Assembly (NCBI GenBank): GCA_937930535.1
Contig: CALGKJ010000068.1
Span: 1-33,832, forward strand
Length of the DNA: 33,832 bases
From: an uncultured Clostridia bacterium
Lineage (GTDB): Bacteria > Bacillota > Clostridia > Lutisporales > Lutisporaceae
Direction of reading: 5' to 3'
Below the pieces are notes generated by a model. The model did no database searches and was not told the origin of the DNA. It saw only the letters and a list, made by a program, of their open reading frames with translations. The translations under genes and the position numbers were made by a program. Positions within the stretch are counted from its first letter, which is position 1. Each line of letters opens with the position of its first letter. Of the stretch, positions 7,383 through 14,723 are shown piece after piece.

Positions 7383-7931
7383 TTAGCTTTGGCTTCCATC
7401 AATTATTACTTCTATCTCCCCGGTATTGGGATCCATAATTAATCCATGCAGTATTACATCCTTAGGAATGTATGGTGAGGTTCTTATTTTGTTTACCACA
7501 TCCTTTACATTCTCTACCTCATCGCCTATAAGTCCTGCCCATTCTGCAATGTCTATTGCTTCTACTGCTTCCTTTGCTATACCTCTGGCAAGAAGCTTTT
7601 CCTTTATTGCTTCAGGGGTTTGCTTTGCCATTCCGCAATCCTTGTGTCCTACGATGAAAACCTCTTTAAGCCCCATAACAACAGTACCTATCATTATCGA
7701 TCTTATTACATCGTTACAGCCTGTCCTTATCATATTGCCTGCGTTTTTAAGTATTTTTATGTCTCCTCTTTTAAAGCCCATTGCAGGCTCTAAAAGATCT
7801 ACAAGTCTTGTGTCCATACATGTAAAAACCATTACATCAGCGTGAGCATGGGCGCTTATAGGCTTGTCCTCTCCTCTGTTTCTTCTTTCTTCCACAAATT
7901 TTTTATTGTGGTCTAAAATTTTGTGTAGCAT
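7383..7931 (-). CDS. Beta-class carbonic anhydrase
   Basis: A 182-residue cytosolic zinc enzyme interconverting CO2 and bicarbonate. The beta-class ligands are clear: Cys38-Met-Asp40-x-Arg42 (FTCMDTR) and His96-x-x-Cys99 (GHKDCGM), with the Asp-Arg dyad next to the first Cys. The short length fits the compact bacterial and archaeal (Cab-type) subgroup. A good AGGAGG precedes the ATG. It lies 35 nt downstream of fdhD, probably in one transcript with mobA and fdhD. In a formate-dehydrogenase setting it would buffer CO2/bicarbonate made from, or used for, formate. Confidence 0.9.
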   Translation of the reverse strand: MLHKILDHNKKFVEERRNRGEDKPISAHAHADVMVFTCMDTRLVDLLEPAMGFKRGDIKILKNAGNMIRTGCNDVIRSIMIGTVVMGLKEVFIVGHKDCGMAKQTPEAIKEKLLARGIAKEAVEAIDIAEWAGLIGDEVENVKDVVNKIRTSPYIPKDVILHGLIMDPNTGEIEVIIDGSQS

Positions 7932-7966
7932 TCTAATCCTCCTAAAATTTATTAATACAAAGTTAT

Positions 7967-8761
7967 TTAAAATATAATCCTTTCATGTGCTGTATAAATG
8001 TTCATTCTCTGTCCTCTCACAAAGCCTGCTATAGTGATATTCAAATGCTCTGCTATATCTAATGCCAAATCTGTAGGTGCGGATCTGGAAACTATCAGAG
8101 AAATTCCTCTTTTTGCAGATTTAATCAACATTTCCGAGGATATTCTTCCGCTGGTAATAATCATTTTGTCCTCCAATGCAATATCAGTCATTACTGCTTC
8201 TCCGATTATTTTATCTATGGCATTGTGTCTTCCCACATCCTCATGGAAAGCAAGAATCTGACTGCCGCTCTCTCCGCATTCACCTAAACATGCACTATGT
8301 ACTCCGCCGGTATCAATAAATAGCTGCGATTTTTTATTGAAATTCTTGACCAGATCTATTATATCACTACTATTGAATTTAGTGCTAATGCTAACTTTTT
8401 TGCAATTTAGGGAATCCATTCCATTATAAAACATGCTTCCTTTGCCGCAGCCTGTTGTGATTATTCTTTTGCTAAAAAGCTGTCTTGATAAGCTTGAACT
8501 GTTATAGGTATCCACATGAACAATACCATTTTCTTCATTTACTACTATTTTTTTAATATCCGATTTGTTTTTGATTAAGCCTTCCGACATTAAGAAGCCT
8601 ATTGCCAAAAAGCTTATGCTTGAGGGCGAGCAAAGCAATGTTACCAATTCCTCGTCATTTAAAAAAATTGTCAGAGGATATTCTTTTACTACTAAATCCT
8701 TTTGCTGCTCAAGGTTACCATTATCATATCTGTATATGTTTCTGCTCTTTGTAAGCTCCAT
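7967..8761 (-). CDS. fdhD: Formate dehydrogenase accessory sulfurtransferase FdhD
   Basis: A 264-residue FdhD protein, which passes sulfur from a cysteine desulfurase to the molybdenum/tungsten bis-MGD cofactor of formate dehydrogenase. Family landmarks are FHEDVGRHNAIDKIIG near residues 174-190, SGRISSEMLIKSA and the C-terminal AGFVRGQRMNIYT. The cofactor-loop motif is TTGCGKGSMF: Cys105 is present, but the second Cys of the classical CxxC pair is Gly108. FdhD proteins with one cysteine occur in some anaerobes, so this need not mean loss of function. It starts 29 nt after mobA with GGAAGGAAG upstream. No formate dehydrogenase gene is in the window. Confidence 0.88.
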   Translation of the reverse strand: MELTKSRNIYRYDNGNLEQQKDLVVKEYPLTIFLNDEELVTLLCSPSSISFLAIGFLMSEGLIKNKSDIKKIVVNEENGIVHVDTYNSSSLSRQLFSKRIITTGCGKGSMFYNGMDSLNCKKVSISTKFNSSDIIDLVKNFNKKSQLFIDTGGVHSACLGECGESGSQILAFHEDVGRHNAIDKIIGEAVMTDIALEDKMIITSGRISSEMLIKSAKRGISLIVSRSAPTDLALDIAEHLNITIAGFVRGQRMNIYTAHERIIF

Positions 8762-8790
8762 GATTTTTTCTTCCTTCCGGCAATAATATA

Positions 8791-9393
8791 TTATAGGGTT
8801 TTATCAAAAAAGACGTTTAAGTCCTCTATGGTATTAATATTTGTGAACATTTTCCAATCAGGACTAAAGCTTCGAGCTTTTTGTTCTTCGATATAATAAA
8901 CATCTGCCTTTTTAAGTACTGAGCTGATTTTTATATTATTCATGCTTATGCTGTCTATAATGACTGGCAGCAGTTTTTTTGAATAAATCGCATTAAAGGG
9001 CTCAAGCCACTGACCCAGCTTTGCAGCTACGGCTTCAGGCTTCTTAGAAGCATTTTTTATTATGCTGCTCATATATTCTATGTATTGGACTTCAATATAA
9101 GGCATATCACAGGCTATTACGTAGCTATACATACTGCTGGAGGTATTTAAGCCTACATGTATACCCCCCAAGGGTCCGCAGTCCTTGTACTCATCCTGCA
9201 CCACTATACAGCCCAGCTTTGTATACTTTTCCGGCATATTGCTGACAATTATTATTTCCTTGAACAAAGCTCTGAGCTGTTCAATTATCAGCTCTATTAT
9301 GAGCTTGTCCCCAAGCTTGATAAACTGCTTGTCAAAGCCCATTCTGGAGCTTTTTCCTCCAGCAAGTATAATAGCTGTATCAACTGTACTCAT
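8791..9393 (-). CDS. mobA: Molybdenum cofactor guanylyltransferase MobA
   Basis: A 200-residue nucleotidyltransferase that adds GMP to molybdopterin to form MGD, the cofactor of formate dehydrogenases and other DMSO-reductase-family enzymes. Signatures are LAGGKSSRMGFDK (residues 10-22), CGPLGG and VIACDMP with the metal-binding Asp. The ATG at 9391-9393 is preferred over the earlier opening at 9432 because GGTGGAG lies just upstream. It is first in a mobA-fdhD-carbonic anhydrase operon with a strong promoter at 9444-9472. MobA makes the guanine dinucleotide form, so it would not by itself serve the xanthine-dehydrogenase-type enzyme at 16,584-20,200 if that uses the cytosine form. Confidence 0.85.
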   Translation of the reverse strand: MSTVDTAIILAGGKSSRMGFDKQFIKLGDKLIIELIIEQLRALFKEIIIVSNMPEKYTKLGCIVVQDEYKDCGPLGGIHVGLNTSSSMYSYVIACDMPYIEVQYIEYMSSIIKNASKKPEAVAAKLGQWLEPFNAIYSKKLLPVIIDSISMNNIKISSVLKKADVYYIEEQKARSFSPDWKMFTNINTIEDLNVFFDKTL

Positions 9394-9409
9394 TATGTTC
9401 TCTCCACCT

Positions 9410-9472
9410 TTTGATAGCTTATCAAATATCATAATCCAATGGAATAATAATATAAATTTGTTAACTTGTCAA
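9410..9472 (-). promoter_or_regulatory. Strong promoter of mobA with palindrome in the leader
   Basis: On the minus strand TTGACA (9467-9472) and TATTAT (9444-9449) are 17 nt apart. Between the predicted start site and the ribosome-binding site lies TTTGATA-GCT-TATCAAA (9410-9426), a 7-bp-arm palindrome that could be an operator. Confidence 0.75.
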
Positions 9473-9514
9473 CACAATTCCATCTTTTGAAGTATTTTTG
9501 AATTAAATATAAAT

Positions 9515-9535
9515 GGAACAGCCTGTGACTGTTCC
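9515..9535 (-). terminator. Hairpin after the YfcE-type phosphoesterase gene
   Basis: GGAACAG (9515-9521) pairs with CTGTTCC (9529-9535) around a 7-nt loop, 9 nt after the stop at 9544. The minus-strand tail is AT-rich rather than a clean T-run. Confidence 0.6.
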
Positions 9536-9543
9536 TGCTTTTA

Positions 9544-10032
9544 TTAATCGAAATATACAATTTCGCCTTTAATTTCGTTATTGGTTATATGAAGTATACC
9601 TACTGAATACCGGGGTTGAAACCTTCTATTTGTGGGTGAGCCTGGATTAAAATATAAGATGCCTTCTATCAGCTCATTATGTGGTGTATGGCTGTGACCG
9701 TATACGATACAGTCTACATTATCATCCATAAATTCCGAATAGGCATTTATATAGGTTCTGCCCCTGCCAAAGCCGTGAGTTAATCCAATTTTCTTGCCTT
9801 CCAGCTCAATTAGCCTTCTTTTTCCGTACTTACTAAATAAATCAAAGCCGTCATTGTTGCCTGCCACTACTATAGTGGGTGCTATAGCTTCCAGCTCGAT
9901 TATTACCTCTTCAATCAATATGTCACCGGCATGAAGTATAATATCAACACCCTCAAAGGCATCATATACCTTGTTGGGTAGTGTTTTTCCAGCCTTATTT
10001 ATATGTGTATCTGATATAACGCCTATTTTCAT
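9544..10032 (-). CDS. YfcE/MJ0936-family metallophosphoesterase
   Basis: A 162-residue calcineurin-like phosphodiesterase with a two-metal site. The ligands can be read in order: Asp8 and His10 (SDTH), Asp37 (HAGD), Asn60 (GNND), His86 (LTHG) and His113/His115 (YGHSH). Relatives hydrolyse model phosphodiesters; the physiological substrate is not known. AGGAGG precedes the ATG. It follows the DUF1189 gene by 25 nt and probably shares its transcript, ending at the hairpin at 9515-9535. Confidence 0.85.
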   Translation of the reverse strand: MKIGVISDTHINKAGKTLPNKVYDAFEGVDIILHAGDILIEEVIIELEAIAPTIVVAGNNDGFDLFSKYGKRRLIELEGKKIGLTHGFGRGRTYINAYSEFMDDNVDCIVYGHSHTPHNELIEGILYFNPGSPTNRRFQPRYSVGILHITNNEIKGEIVYFD

Positions 10033-10057
10033 AGGGAATACCTCCAGAAAAGCAAAA

Positions 10058-10942
10058 TTAACTCAGCTTTTTTTCATCATTTTCAGTATCGTTATTTTCA
10101 CCATCATTATTGAAGCTGGTATCATTCTCATCATCCACTGCTCTATTGGTATCAGTGATAACTATATCAGTTATATCCGTTAATACATTTATACCGCTGT
10201 TTGAGCTTCTTATAGCCATTGCCATATAAATTACAGAGACCAGCCAGTATACTAGCCAAAAGTTTGGAAAAACAATCCCTGACAAGTCAATAGCTGTTTG
10301 TAGCAGCATGGGTAGTGTTAGTGCGTATATGGCAAAGTTTAATAGATTATTGAAATTAAACTTTGCTTTTAAAATTGAGCTTATGAGCAAGCCTGCTACG
10401 GCTAGAAGAATTACATTTAAAAGCTTATAGCCTAATACAAATATAAATCCAATAACTAAAAACACCGCAATCAGCTTGGGTATTCTTGGTAAAAAGTCTA
10501 GGATACCCTGCTTTGTCAGGGTTACTCCTTCATAGTCCTTAAAGTCATATACCATATATCTCAGTGTGTTTTTGACATATGCCTTATCCCCGGTAATCAA
10601 TGCACCAATCTCTATATTCTCCAGTACAGCTTCGGTAAGCTGTCCTGTAGTATCTATTACGATGGTTTGATCGGCTTCATCTATAATATAAAAGGGCATT
10701 TCCCCTTCAAATACAAATTTGCCGTTTTCAAGATAAAAATTTGGTATCTTATCGCTTACCTCCATTGCTGTAACATCAATTACCCTATTAACTATGGCAT
10801 AGTTTTCAACTGTATTTATACTGTATAGTATAAAAAACAGTATTAAAAAATAAACAAAGCTTTTACCAAAGGTATTATTTTTTATTTCGTTATAAAACTT
10901 AAAATCAGTTACACTTTCTTTTAACTGTCTAAAAAACTTCAT
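10058..10942 (-). CDS. DUF1189-family membrane protein
   Basis: A 294-residue protein. Residues 15-45 hold a first membrane segment, residues 50-150 an extracytoplasmic region, and residues 155-260 four further hydrophobic segments. The tail (about 275-294) is very rich in Asp, Asn and Glu. The order of elements (N-terminal FFRQLKESVTDFKFYNEI, outer domain, C-terminal membrane block) fits DUF1189, whose function is unknown. The ATG at 10940-10942 is chosen because GGGGGG lies at 10950-10955. It has its own promoter overlapping the end of the radical-SAM gene and is followed 25 nt later by the phosphoesterase gene. Confidence 0.75.
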   Translation of the reverse strand: MKFFRQLKESVTDFKFYNEIKNNTFGKSFVYFLILFFILYSINTVENYAIVNRVIDVTAMEVSDKIPNFYLENGKFVFEGEMPFYIIDEADQTIVIDTTGQLTEAVLENIEIGALITGDKAYVKNTLRYMVYDFKDYEGVTLTKQGILDFLPRIPKLIAVFLVIGFIFVLGYKLLNVILLAVAGLLISSILKAKFNFNNLLNFAIYALTLPMLLQTAIDLSGIVFPNFWLVYWLVSVIYMAMAIRSSNSGINVLTDITDIVITDTNRAVDDENDTSFNNDGENNDTENDEKKLS

Positions 10943-10974
10943 TTTATTTCCCCCCTTCTTCATTTGACAGTCTA

Positions 10975-11003
10975 ATTATATTCTATAAGGCAGACAATAT
11001 CAA
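10975..11003 (-). promoter_or_regulatory. Promoter of the DUF1189-phosphoesterase operon
   Basis: TTGATA (10998-11003) and TATAAT (10975-10980) on the minus strand are 17 nt apart. The -35 box overlaps the stop codon of the upstream radical-SAM gene. Confidence 0.7.
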
Positions 11004-12001
11004 TATTCTTTTGTTCCTAAAATATCTATAACCTTGCCGCACTTTGAGCATATTTTATCATCTAGGTGCTCATAGAATATTCCGCCGTCCCTGTTTACAA
11101 GCAGTGCCTTGCAGTTGGGGCAGTATGTGCTGGTGTCTCCCTGTACATTTCCTATGTATACATACTCCAAATATTCCTCTGCTGCTTTTTTTAAGCTTTT
11201 TAGTGTGCTTACTGGTGTTGGAGTGCCTTTCATCTTGTACTGGGGAAAGAATCTGCTGAGATGCAGGGGGATAGAGGGCTTTATTTCTGAAAGCCATTTA
11301 GCCATACTGCTTATTTCTTCTATGCTGTCATTTAAGCCGGGTACTATCAATGTAGTAATCTCTATATGGGCATTGGCTGCTGAAAGCTCAACGGTGTTTT
11401 TGACATGCTTAAGACTGCCCCCGCAAATCTCTGTATAATATTTCTCCGAAAATGCCTTTACATCAATGTTCATAGCATCAATATAAGGCAGTATTTCTAA
11501 AAGCGGCTTTTCTGATATATAGCCATTGGTAACAAGCACATTTTTTAATTCCTTTTGCTTTATAAAGCTTGCGGCTTCTAAAATATACTCATACCATACA
11601 TTAGGCTCATTATATGTAAATGCCGCTCCTATACATTCTTCATCATCCTGTCTGCAAAGGCTTACAAGGTAGCTTGGTTCTATTGTTTTTGTAGGTGAGC
11701 TTTGCTGCGCTATGTGATAGTTTTGGCAAAAACTGCATTTAAAATTACAGCCTAGAGTTCCTATTGATAGTATATATTTACCGGGATAGTAGTGATATAG
11801 GGGTTTTTTCTCAATGGGATCCATAGCAATAGCAGCTACTTTGCCGTAGTTTCTGCTGTACAGTCTTCCTCCGATATTTTCTCTGACTCTGCATATGCCT
11901 GATTTGCCCTCTGCTATGCTGCAATTATGGGGGCATAAAAGGCAATTTACCCTGCCATCATTTATGGGCTCATAATACATTGCTTCTTTAAGGTTTTGCA
12001 T
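11000..12001 (-). CDS. amrS: AmmeMemoRadiSam system radical SAM enzyme
   Basis: A 333-residue radical SAM protein. The [4Fe-4S] motif is Cys85-x3-Cys89-x2-Cys92 in GTLGCNFKCSFCQN. An N-terminal four-cysteine cluster (Cys20, 23, 27, 37) and a C-terminal zinc-ribbon-like pair (YCPNC and CSKC) flank the barrel. This arrangement and the neighbour encoding Memo and AMMECR1 domains identify the AmmeMemoRadiSam system; I do not know its reaction. It resembles pyruvate formate-lyase activases but no glycyl-radical enzyme is nearby. It starts 83 nt after the Memo-AMMECR1 gene with an AGGAGG about 12 nt upstream of the ATG, a rather long spacing. Confidence 0.85.
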   Translation of the reverse strand: MQNLKEAMYYEPINDGRVNCLLCPHNCSIAEGKSGICRVRENIGGRLYSRNYGKVAAIAMDPIEKKPLYHYYPGKYILSIGTLGCNFKCSFCQNYHIAQQSSPTKTIEPSYLVSLCRQDDEECIGAAFTYNEPNVWYEYILEAASFIKQKELKNVLVTNGYISEKPLLEILPYIDAMNIDVKAFSEKYYTEICGGSLKHVKNTVELSAANAHIEITTLIVPGLNDSIEEISSMAKWLSEIKPSIPLHLSRFFPQYKMKGTPTPVSTLKSLKKAAEEYLEYVYIGNVQGDTSTYCPNCKALLVNRDGGIFYEHLDDKICSKCGKVIDILGTKEY

Positions 12002-12084
12002 GACTGTTTCATCCTCCTAACCTGCGTAAAAAGCTGGTCTACCCAGTTTTTTTAGCAGCAATCAATGAAATTGCCTTTATAACA

Positions 12085-13506
12085 TCAGTAGTGGCGGACT
12101 ACCTCAAAACGCTGCATTGAATACTTTTCATTTCTGCTTATTCCTGCCTTTTTCAGTACTATTTCAATCTGCTTATCTACAGTATCCACGCCCTCCAGAT
12201 TAGGCAGCAATAGTCCGGCTTTGTGTCCGTTTCTTACTATTACACCGTACTTTTCAACATCCAAGGCATTTTTATCGGATATGTCTTCGGCTTCCATTAG
12301 TACATCCACAGAATATATTAAGTCATCCAGCTCATCTGCTTCTACAGGATAAAATCTAGGATCCTTTGTACCTGCGCTTATTGCATTGTTTATTATTTCT
12401 TCTGCAATATTTTTTCTGGTTGATGTTGTTGTACCAATACATCCTCTCAGTTCGCCGTCTTTTTTTATTGATACAAAAACCCCTGCTTTGCTGTTTAGCA
12501 TTTCTATTGGAAGTTTGTCAGGTACAGATATGGTTTTGCCTGTTCTGACATAAGCTTCTAAAGTCGCTCTCGCCAAGAAAACATAGGCATCTTCGTTATT
12601 TCTCCGCTTTGATATATCATTTCTTTTCTGTTCAAGGTACTTGGATAGAATCTTTGATTCTGATTGTACACCTTTACCGTTATCTGTAAAAAATAGCTGT
12701 GCAACGCAGTAGCCTACTCCAAAGGGACCTTCATAGGATAATACCTCTCCTTTTATATCACTTCCATCTAAAGCACCAAAAAGTATAATTGCAGACCTAT
12801 AGGCACATTCGCCTGCGCCTTCTAAAAAGCTGTGATCTATTGACAGAAGCTTTGTAACGTTGCCCTCCTTGAGGCATTGGCAGAAAATCTCATCAAACTC
12901 CCTGCCTCTTTTATCATATCCTGCGGGGGCATCTGGTGTCAGTTTGTGGGACAAATCACCGCTGGCAATTATTGCTACATTTTTGTTTGATGCTTCTATA
13001 GCTTTTCTCAAAACCATGCCGAATTTGTATTGCTCCTGATGAGGGATTAAGCCGTAAGTAATATGTATTAGCTGGAATTCCTTATATTTGTGTTCAATAA
13101 AATACAGAGGTACCAAGGCTCCATGATCCAGCTCGGGCTTTATATTGTAGTTCTTTCTTATATCCTCCGACAGAGATACGCAGGGTATGTTCATTTCGCT
13201 GGCTGTTGTAAGTATTTCGTATACAATATCCAAATCATTTTTATATTCCAGATTTACGTTGTGAGCTCCAAAATTGCCTAGATTTCCTTTAAGCTGCTGC
13301 TCTGCCGAAATAGAAATGGCATCTCTGAATAATGGACCATGTGGTGTAATAACTATAACTGTATCCGGCTTCATATGCTTTATTCTTTCCGCTATTTCCT
13401 CTGCTGCATTTATTGTATCTTGTACTTTTTGTGTTTGGTTTTTTCCAACTTCCTTAACCATTATTGGCGGATGTGGAAGTACAAAGGCTCCGACTATTTT
13501 TCCCAT
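12085..13506 (-). CDS. Memo-AMMECR1 fusion protein of the AmmeMemoRadiSam system
   Basis: A 473-residue two-domain protein. Residues 1-265 are the Memo/class III extradiol-dioxygenase-like domain, with candidate metal ligands in LPHPPIMV and ITPHGPLF and the SGDLSHKL motif. Residues 300-473 are the AMMECR1 domain, with the family signature GELRGCIGTT. In many genomes these are separate genes; here they are fused and followed by the radical SAM partner, so all three parts of the system are present. The biochemical role is unresolved. The ATG at 13504-13506 is chosen because AAGAGGT lies upstream; the frame extends to 13554 without a better site. Confidence 0.85.
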   Translation of the reverse strand: MGKIVGAFVLPHPPIMVKEVGKNQTQKVQDTINAAEEIAERIKHMKPDTVIVITPHGPLFRDAISISAEQQLKGNLGNFGAHNVNLEYKNDLDIVYEILTTASEMNIPCVSLSEDIRKNYNIKPELDHGALVPLYFIEHKYKEFQLIHITYGLIPHQEQYKFGMVLRKAIEASNKNVAIIASGDLSHKLTPDAPAGYDKRGREFDEIFCQCLKEGNVTKLLSIDHSFLEGAGECAYRSAIILFGALDGSDIKGEVLSYEGPFGVGYCVAQLFFTDNGKGVQSESKILSKYLEQKRNDISKRRNNEDAYVFLARATLEAYVRTGKTISVPDKLPIEMLNSKAGVFVSIKKDGELRGCIGTTTSTRKNIAEEIINNAISAGTKDPRFYPVEADELDDLIYSVDVLMEAEDISDKNALDVEKYGVIVRNGHKAGLLLPNLEGVDTVDKQIEIVLKKAGISRNEKYSMQRFEVVRHY

Positions 13507-13573
13507 ATAATTACCTCTTTTCAATTGGGATTTTGTATAAGGTATTTTGCCCATATACTGTCATAATATATAT

Positions 13574-13627
13574 ATAGAAAGTGATAATATTTTTACATTC
13601 AAATACTATAAAACATACACTTTCTAT
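13574..13627. promoter_or_regulatory. Inverted repeat upstream of the Memo-AMMECR1 gene
   Basis: ATAGAAAGTG (13574-13583) and CACTTTCTAT (13618-13627) form 10-bp perfect arms separated by 34 nt, upstream of the gene starting at 13506. Together with the hairpin, repeat and small frame below, this describes the roughly 575-nt stretch 13507-14082. Confidence 0.35.
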
Positions 13628-13684
13628 TAAATATAAATAGTGTATCAATTTTGCAGCTATGTAAAATCTTTATCATTATTTATA

Positions 13685-13716
13685 TAGATAACCAACTCTA
13701 AAACTCAAAATATTTT
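13685..13716. repeat. Dispersed palindromic repeat, partial copy 1
   Basis: The first 30 or so bases match the 54-nt element found complete at 14670-14723 and 22197-22250 (shared core CCAACTCTAAAACTCAAAAT). The second palindromic arm is missing. Confidence 0.65.
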
Positions 13717-13742
13717 ATTTATGTAATATTGGACATTATTAA

Positions 13743-13788
13743 GTACCCCATCTTTTCCACTACGTTTCATAGGGAAAAGATGGGGTAC
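13743..13788. terminator. Strong 16-bp perfect hairpin
   Basis: GTACCCCATCTTTTCC (13743-13758) pairs with GGAAAAGATGGGGTAC (13773-13788) around a 14-nt loop. It lies after the small minus-strand frame at 13850-13978. No clear T-run follows on either strand, so it may be a terminator, an RNA-stabilising hairpin or an end of a small mobile remnant. Confidence 0.5.
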
Positions 13789-13849
13789 AATAAACAACCG
13801 ATTTTTAATTATTTATGCTTGTACTTTGGCAGATCTTGTTTTGATATTC

Positions 13850-13978
13850 CTACTCGGATATAGTTACCCATTTAGTTTTAGGCTTCTTATAGAGTATACT
13901 CCCTGCTATAAGCAGCCCCACTGATAAAATTGCTATAAACCCGATTACTAAATACCTTGTCTTTATATTTATCCTCAC
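13850..13978 (-). CDS. Possible 42-residue single-pass membrane protein
   Basis: A short frame with GTG start at 13976-13978 behind GGGGGTG. The product has a basic N-terminus (RINIKTR), one hydrophobic segment (about residues 9-29, LVIGFIAILSVGLLIAGSIL) and a basic tail, KKPKTK. It is not recognised as a family. The ribosome-binding site, the typical small-membrane-protein layout and a strong hairpin downstream favour a real gene; the short length and non-ATG start argue for caution. Confidence 0.4.
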   Translation of the reverse strand: MRINIKTRYLVIGFIAILSVGLLIAGSILYKKPKTKWVTISE

Positions 13979-14082
13979 ACTAAACACCCCCATATTAGTA
14001 TAGATAATATATTATAAGACATAGACGGGTCGTCCACATCTATACCTTAATAATTCACCGTACTTCAAAAGCATAATACTGC

Positions 14083-14469
14083 TTAATCTATATATTTTGT
14101 TATTATCATTGTGTTTCCCTTAAACTCCAAGCTGTCTGCAAAGCAATTAATAAGCTTCAGCCCTCTGAAATCTTCATCTAAGATAATGCTGTCTGCGCCT
14201 TCCTGGGAAGCCTTAATATTGCCGAATCCTGTTCCGCAGTCTTCTATTTCAAATCTTACGCTGGATTTATTGGTAAAAACCCTAATACAAATAGGCTTTG
14301 AAGGATCTTCTTTATTCCCATGTATAAAGGCATTTGATAATGCTTCTGTCAGTATTACGCGCAGCTCATTGTTTTTGCTGTCTGTATCCAGCAAATCTAT
14401 TATATTGTCGATAATATTCGTATAACCCTCCAGACCATAAAGGGTATATTCTTTTTTAATTATTGGCAT
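14083..14469 (-). CDS. RsbW/SpoIIAB-like ATP-binding (HATPase_c_2) protein
   Basis: A 128-residue GHKL-fold ATPase without sensor domains. The N-box is TEALSNAFIHGN (residues 41-52), the G1 box DCGTGFG (77-83), and GLKLI (103-107) corresponds to the ATP-lid/G2 region. Such stand-alone proteins act as anti-sigma-factor serine kinases or as related switch kinases. No anti-anti-sigma or sigma gene adjoins it, so it may be an orphan switch component. The ATG follows AGGGGTG. It is transcribed alone or with the small frame downstream. Confidence 0.8.
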   Translation of the reverse strand: MPIIKKEYTLYGLEGYTNIIDNIIDLLDTDSKNNELRVILTEALSNAFIHGNKEDPSKPICIRVFTNKSSVRFEIEDCGTGFGNIKASQEGADSIILDEDFRGLKLINCFADSLEFKGNTMIITKYID

Positions 14470-14570
14470 ATTTTTACACCCCTAATTATTTTGATCACAG
14501 GATTATTTTATTCTGGCTTTGTATATCACGTAACTGTTGTTTTATATAATATTATATCATTACTGTAATA

Positions 14571-14619
14571 TAAATTAAAGTCGATATTACATTTCCTTTG
14601 TAATATCGACTTTAATTTA
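14571..14619. terminator. Long 21-bp perfect AT-rich hairpin
   Basis: Positions 14571-14591 and 14599-14619 are exact inverted copies (core AAAGTCGATATTACA) around a 7-nt loop. It lies between the DUF1450 gene and the RsbW-like gene, both on the minus strand, and probably terminates the former. Its length is unusual for an ordinary terminator. The 245-nt gap holds only this and repeat copy 2. Confidence 0.6.
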
Positions 14620-14669
14620 TATATAAAAGCCTTAGTAATTAAGAATGGTATATTTAGCATTGCTTGTTA

Positions 14670-14723
14670 TAGATAACCAACTCTAAAACTTAAAATACTT
14701 TTCGTTAAGAGTTGCTAATCTCT
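14670..14723. repeat. Dispersed 54-nt palindromic repeat, copy 2
   Basis: It is ungapped with the copy at 22197-22250 (4 differences in 54 by eye). The ends pair imperfectly (AGATAACCAACTCT with AGAGTTGCTAATCT, 12 of 14). This copy supplies the stop codon and last residues of the DUF1450 gene. Confidence 0.75.

Noticed and set aside
7426-7845. Plus-strand frame of 139 codons opposite the carbonic anhydrase
   Set aside because: It mirrors a well-supported gene, has a low-complexity Ser/Ile-rich product and no ribosome-binding site.
8791-9393. MobA as maturation factor of the molybdenum hydroxylase in this window
   Set aside because: Xanthine-dehydrogenase-family enzymes usually carry plain molybdopterin or the cytosine form made by MocA; MobA with FdhD fits formate dehydrogenase better.
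11000-12001. Pyruvate formate-lyase activating enzyme
   Set aside because: The radical SAM motif is similar, but the extra N-terminal cysteine set, C-terminal zinc ribbon and the Memo-AMMECR1 neighbour identify the AmmeMemoRadiSam enzyme; no glycyl-radical protein is nearby.
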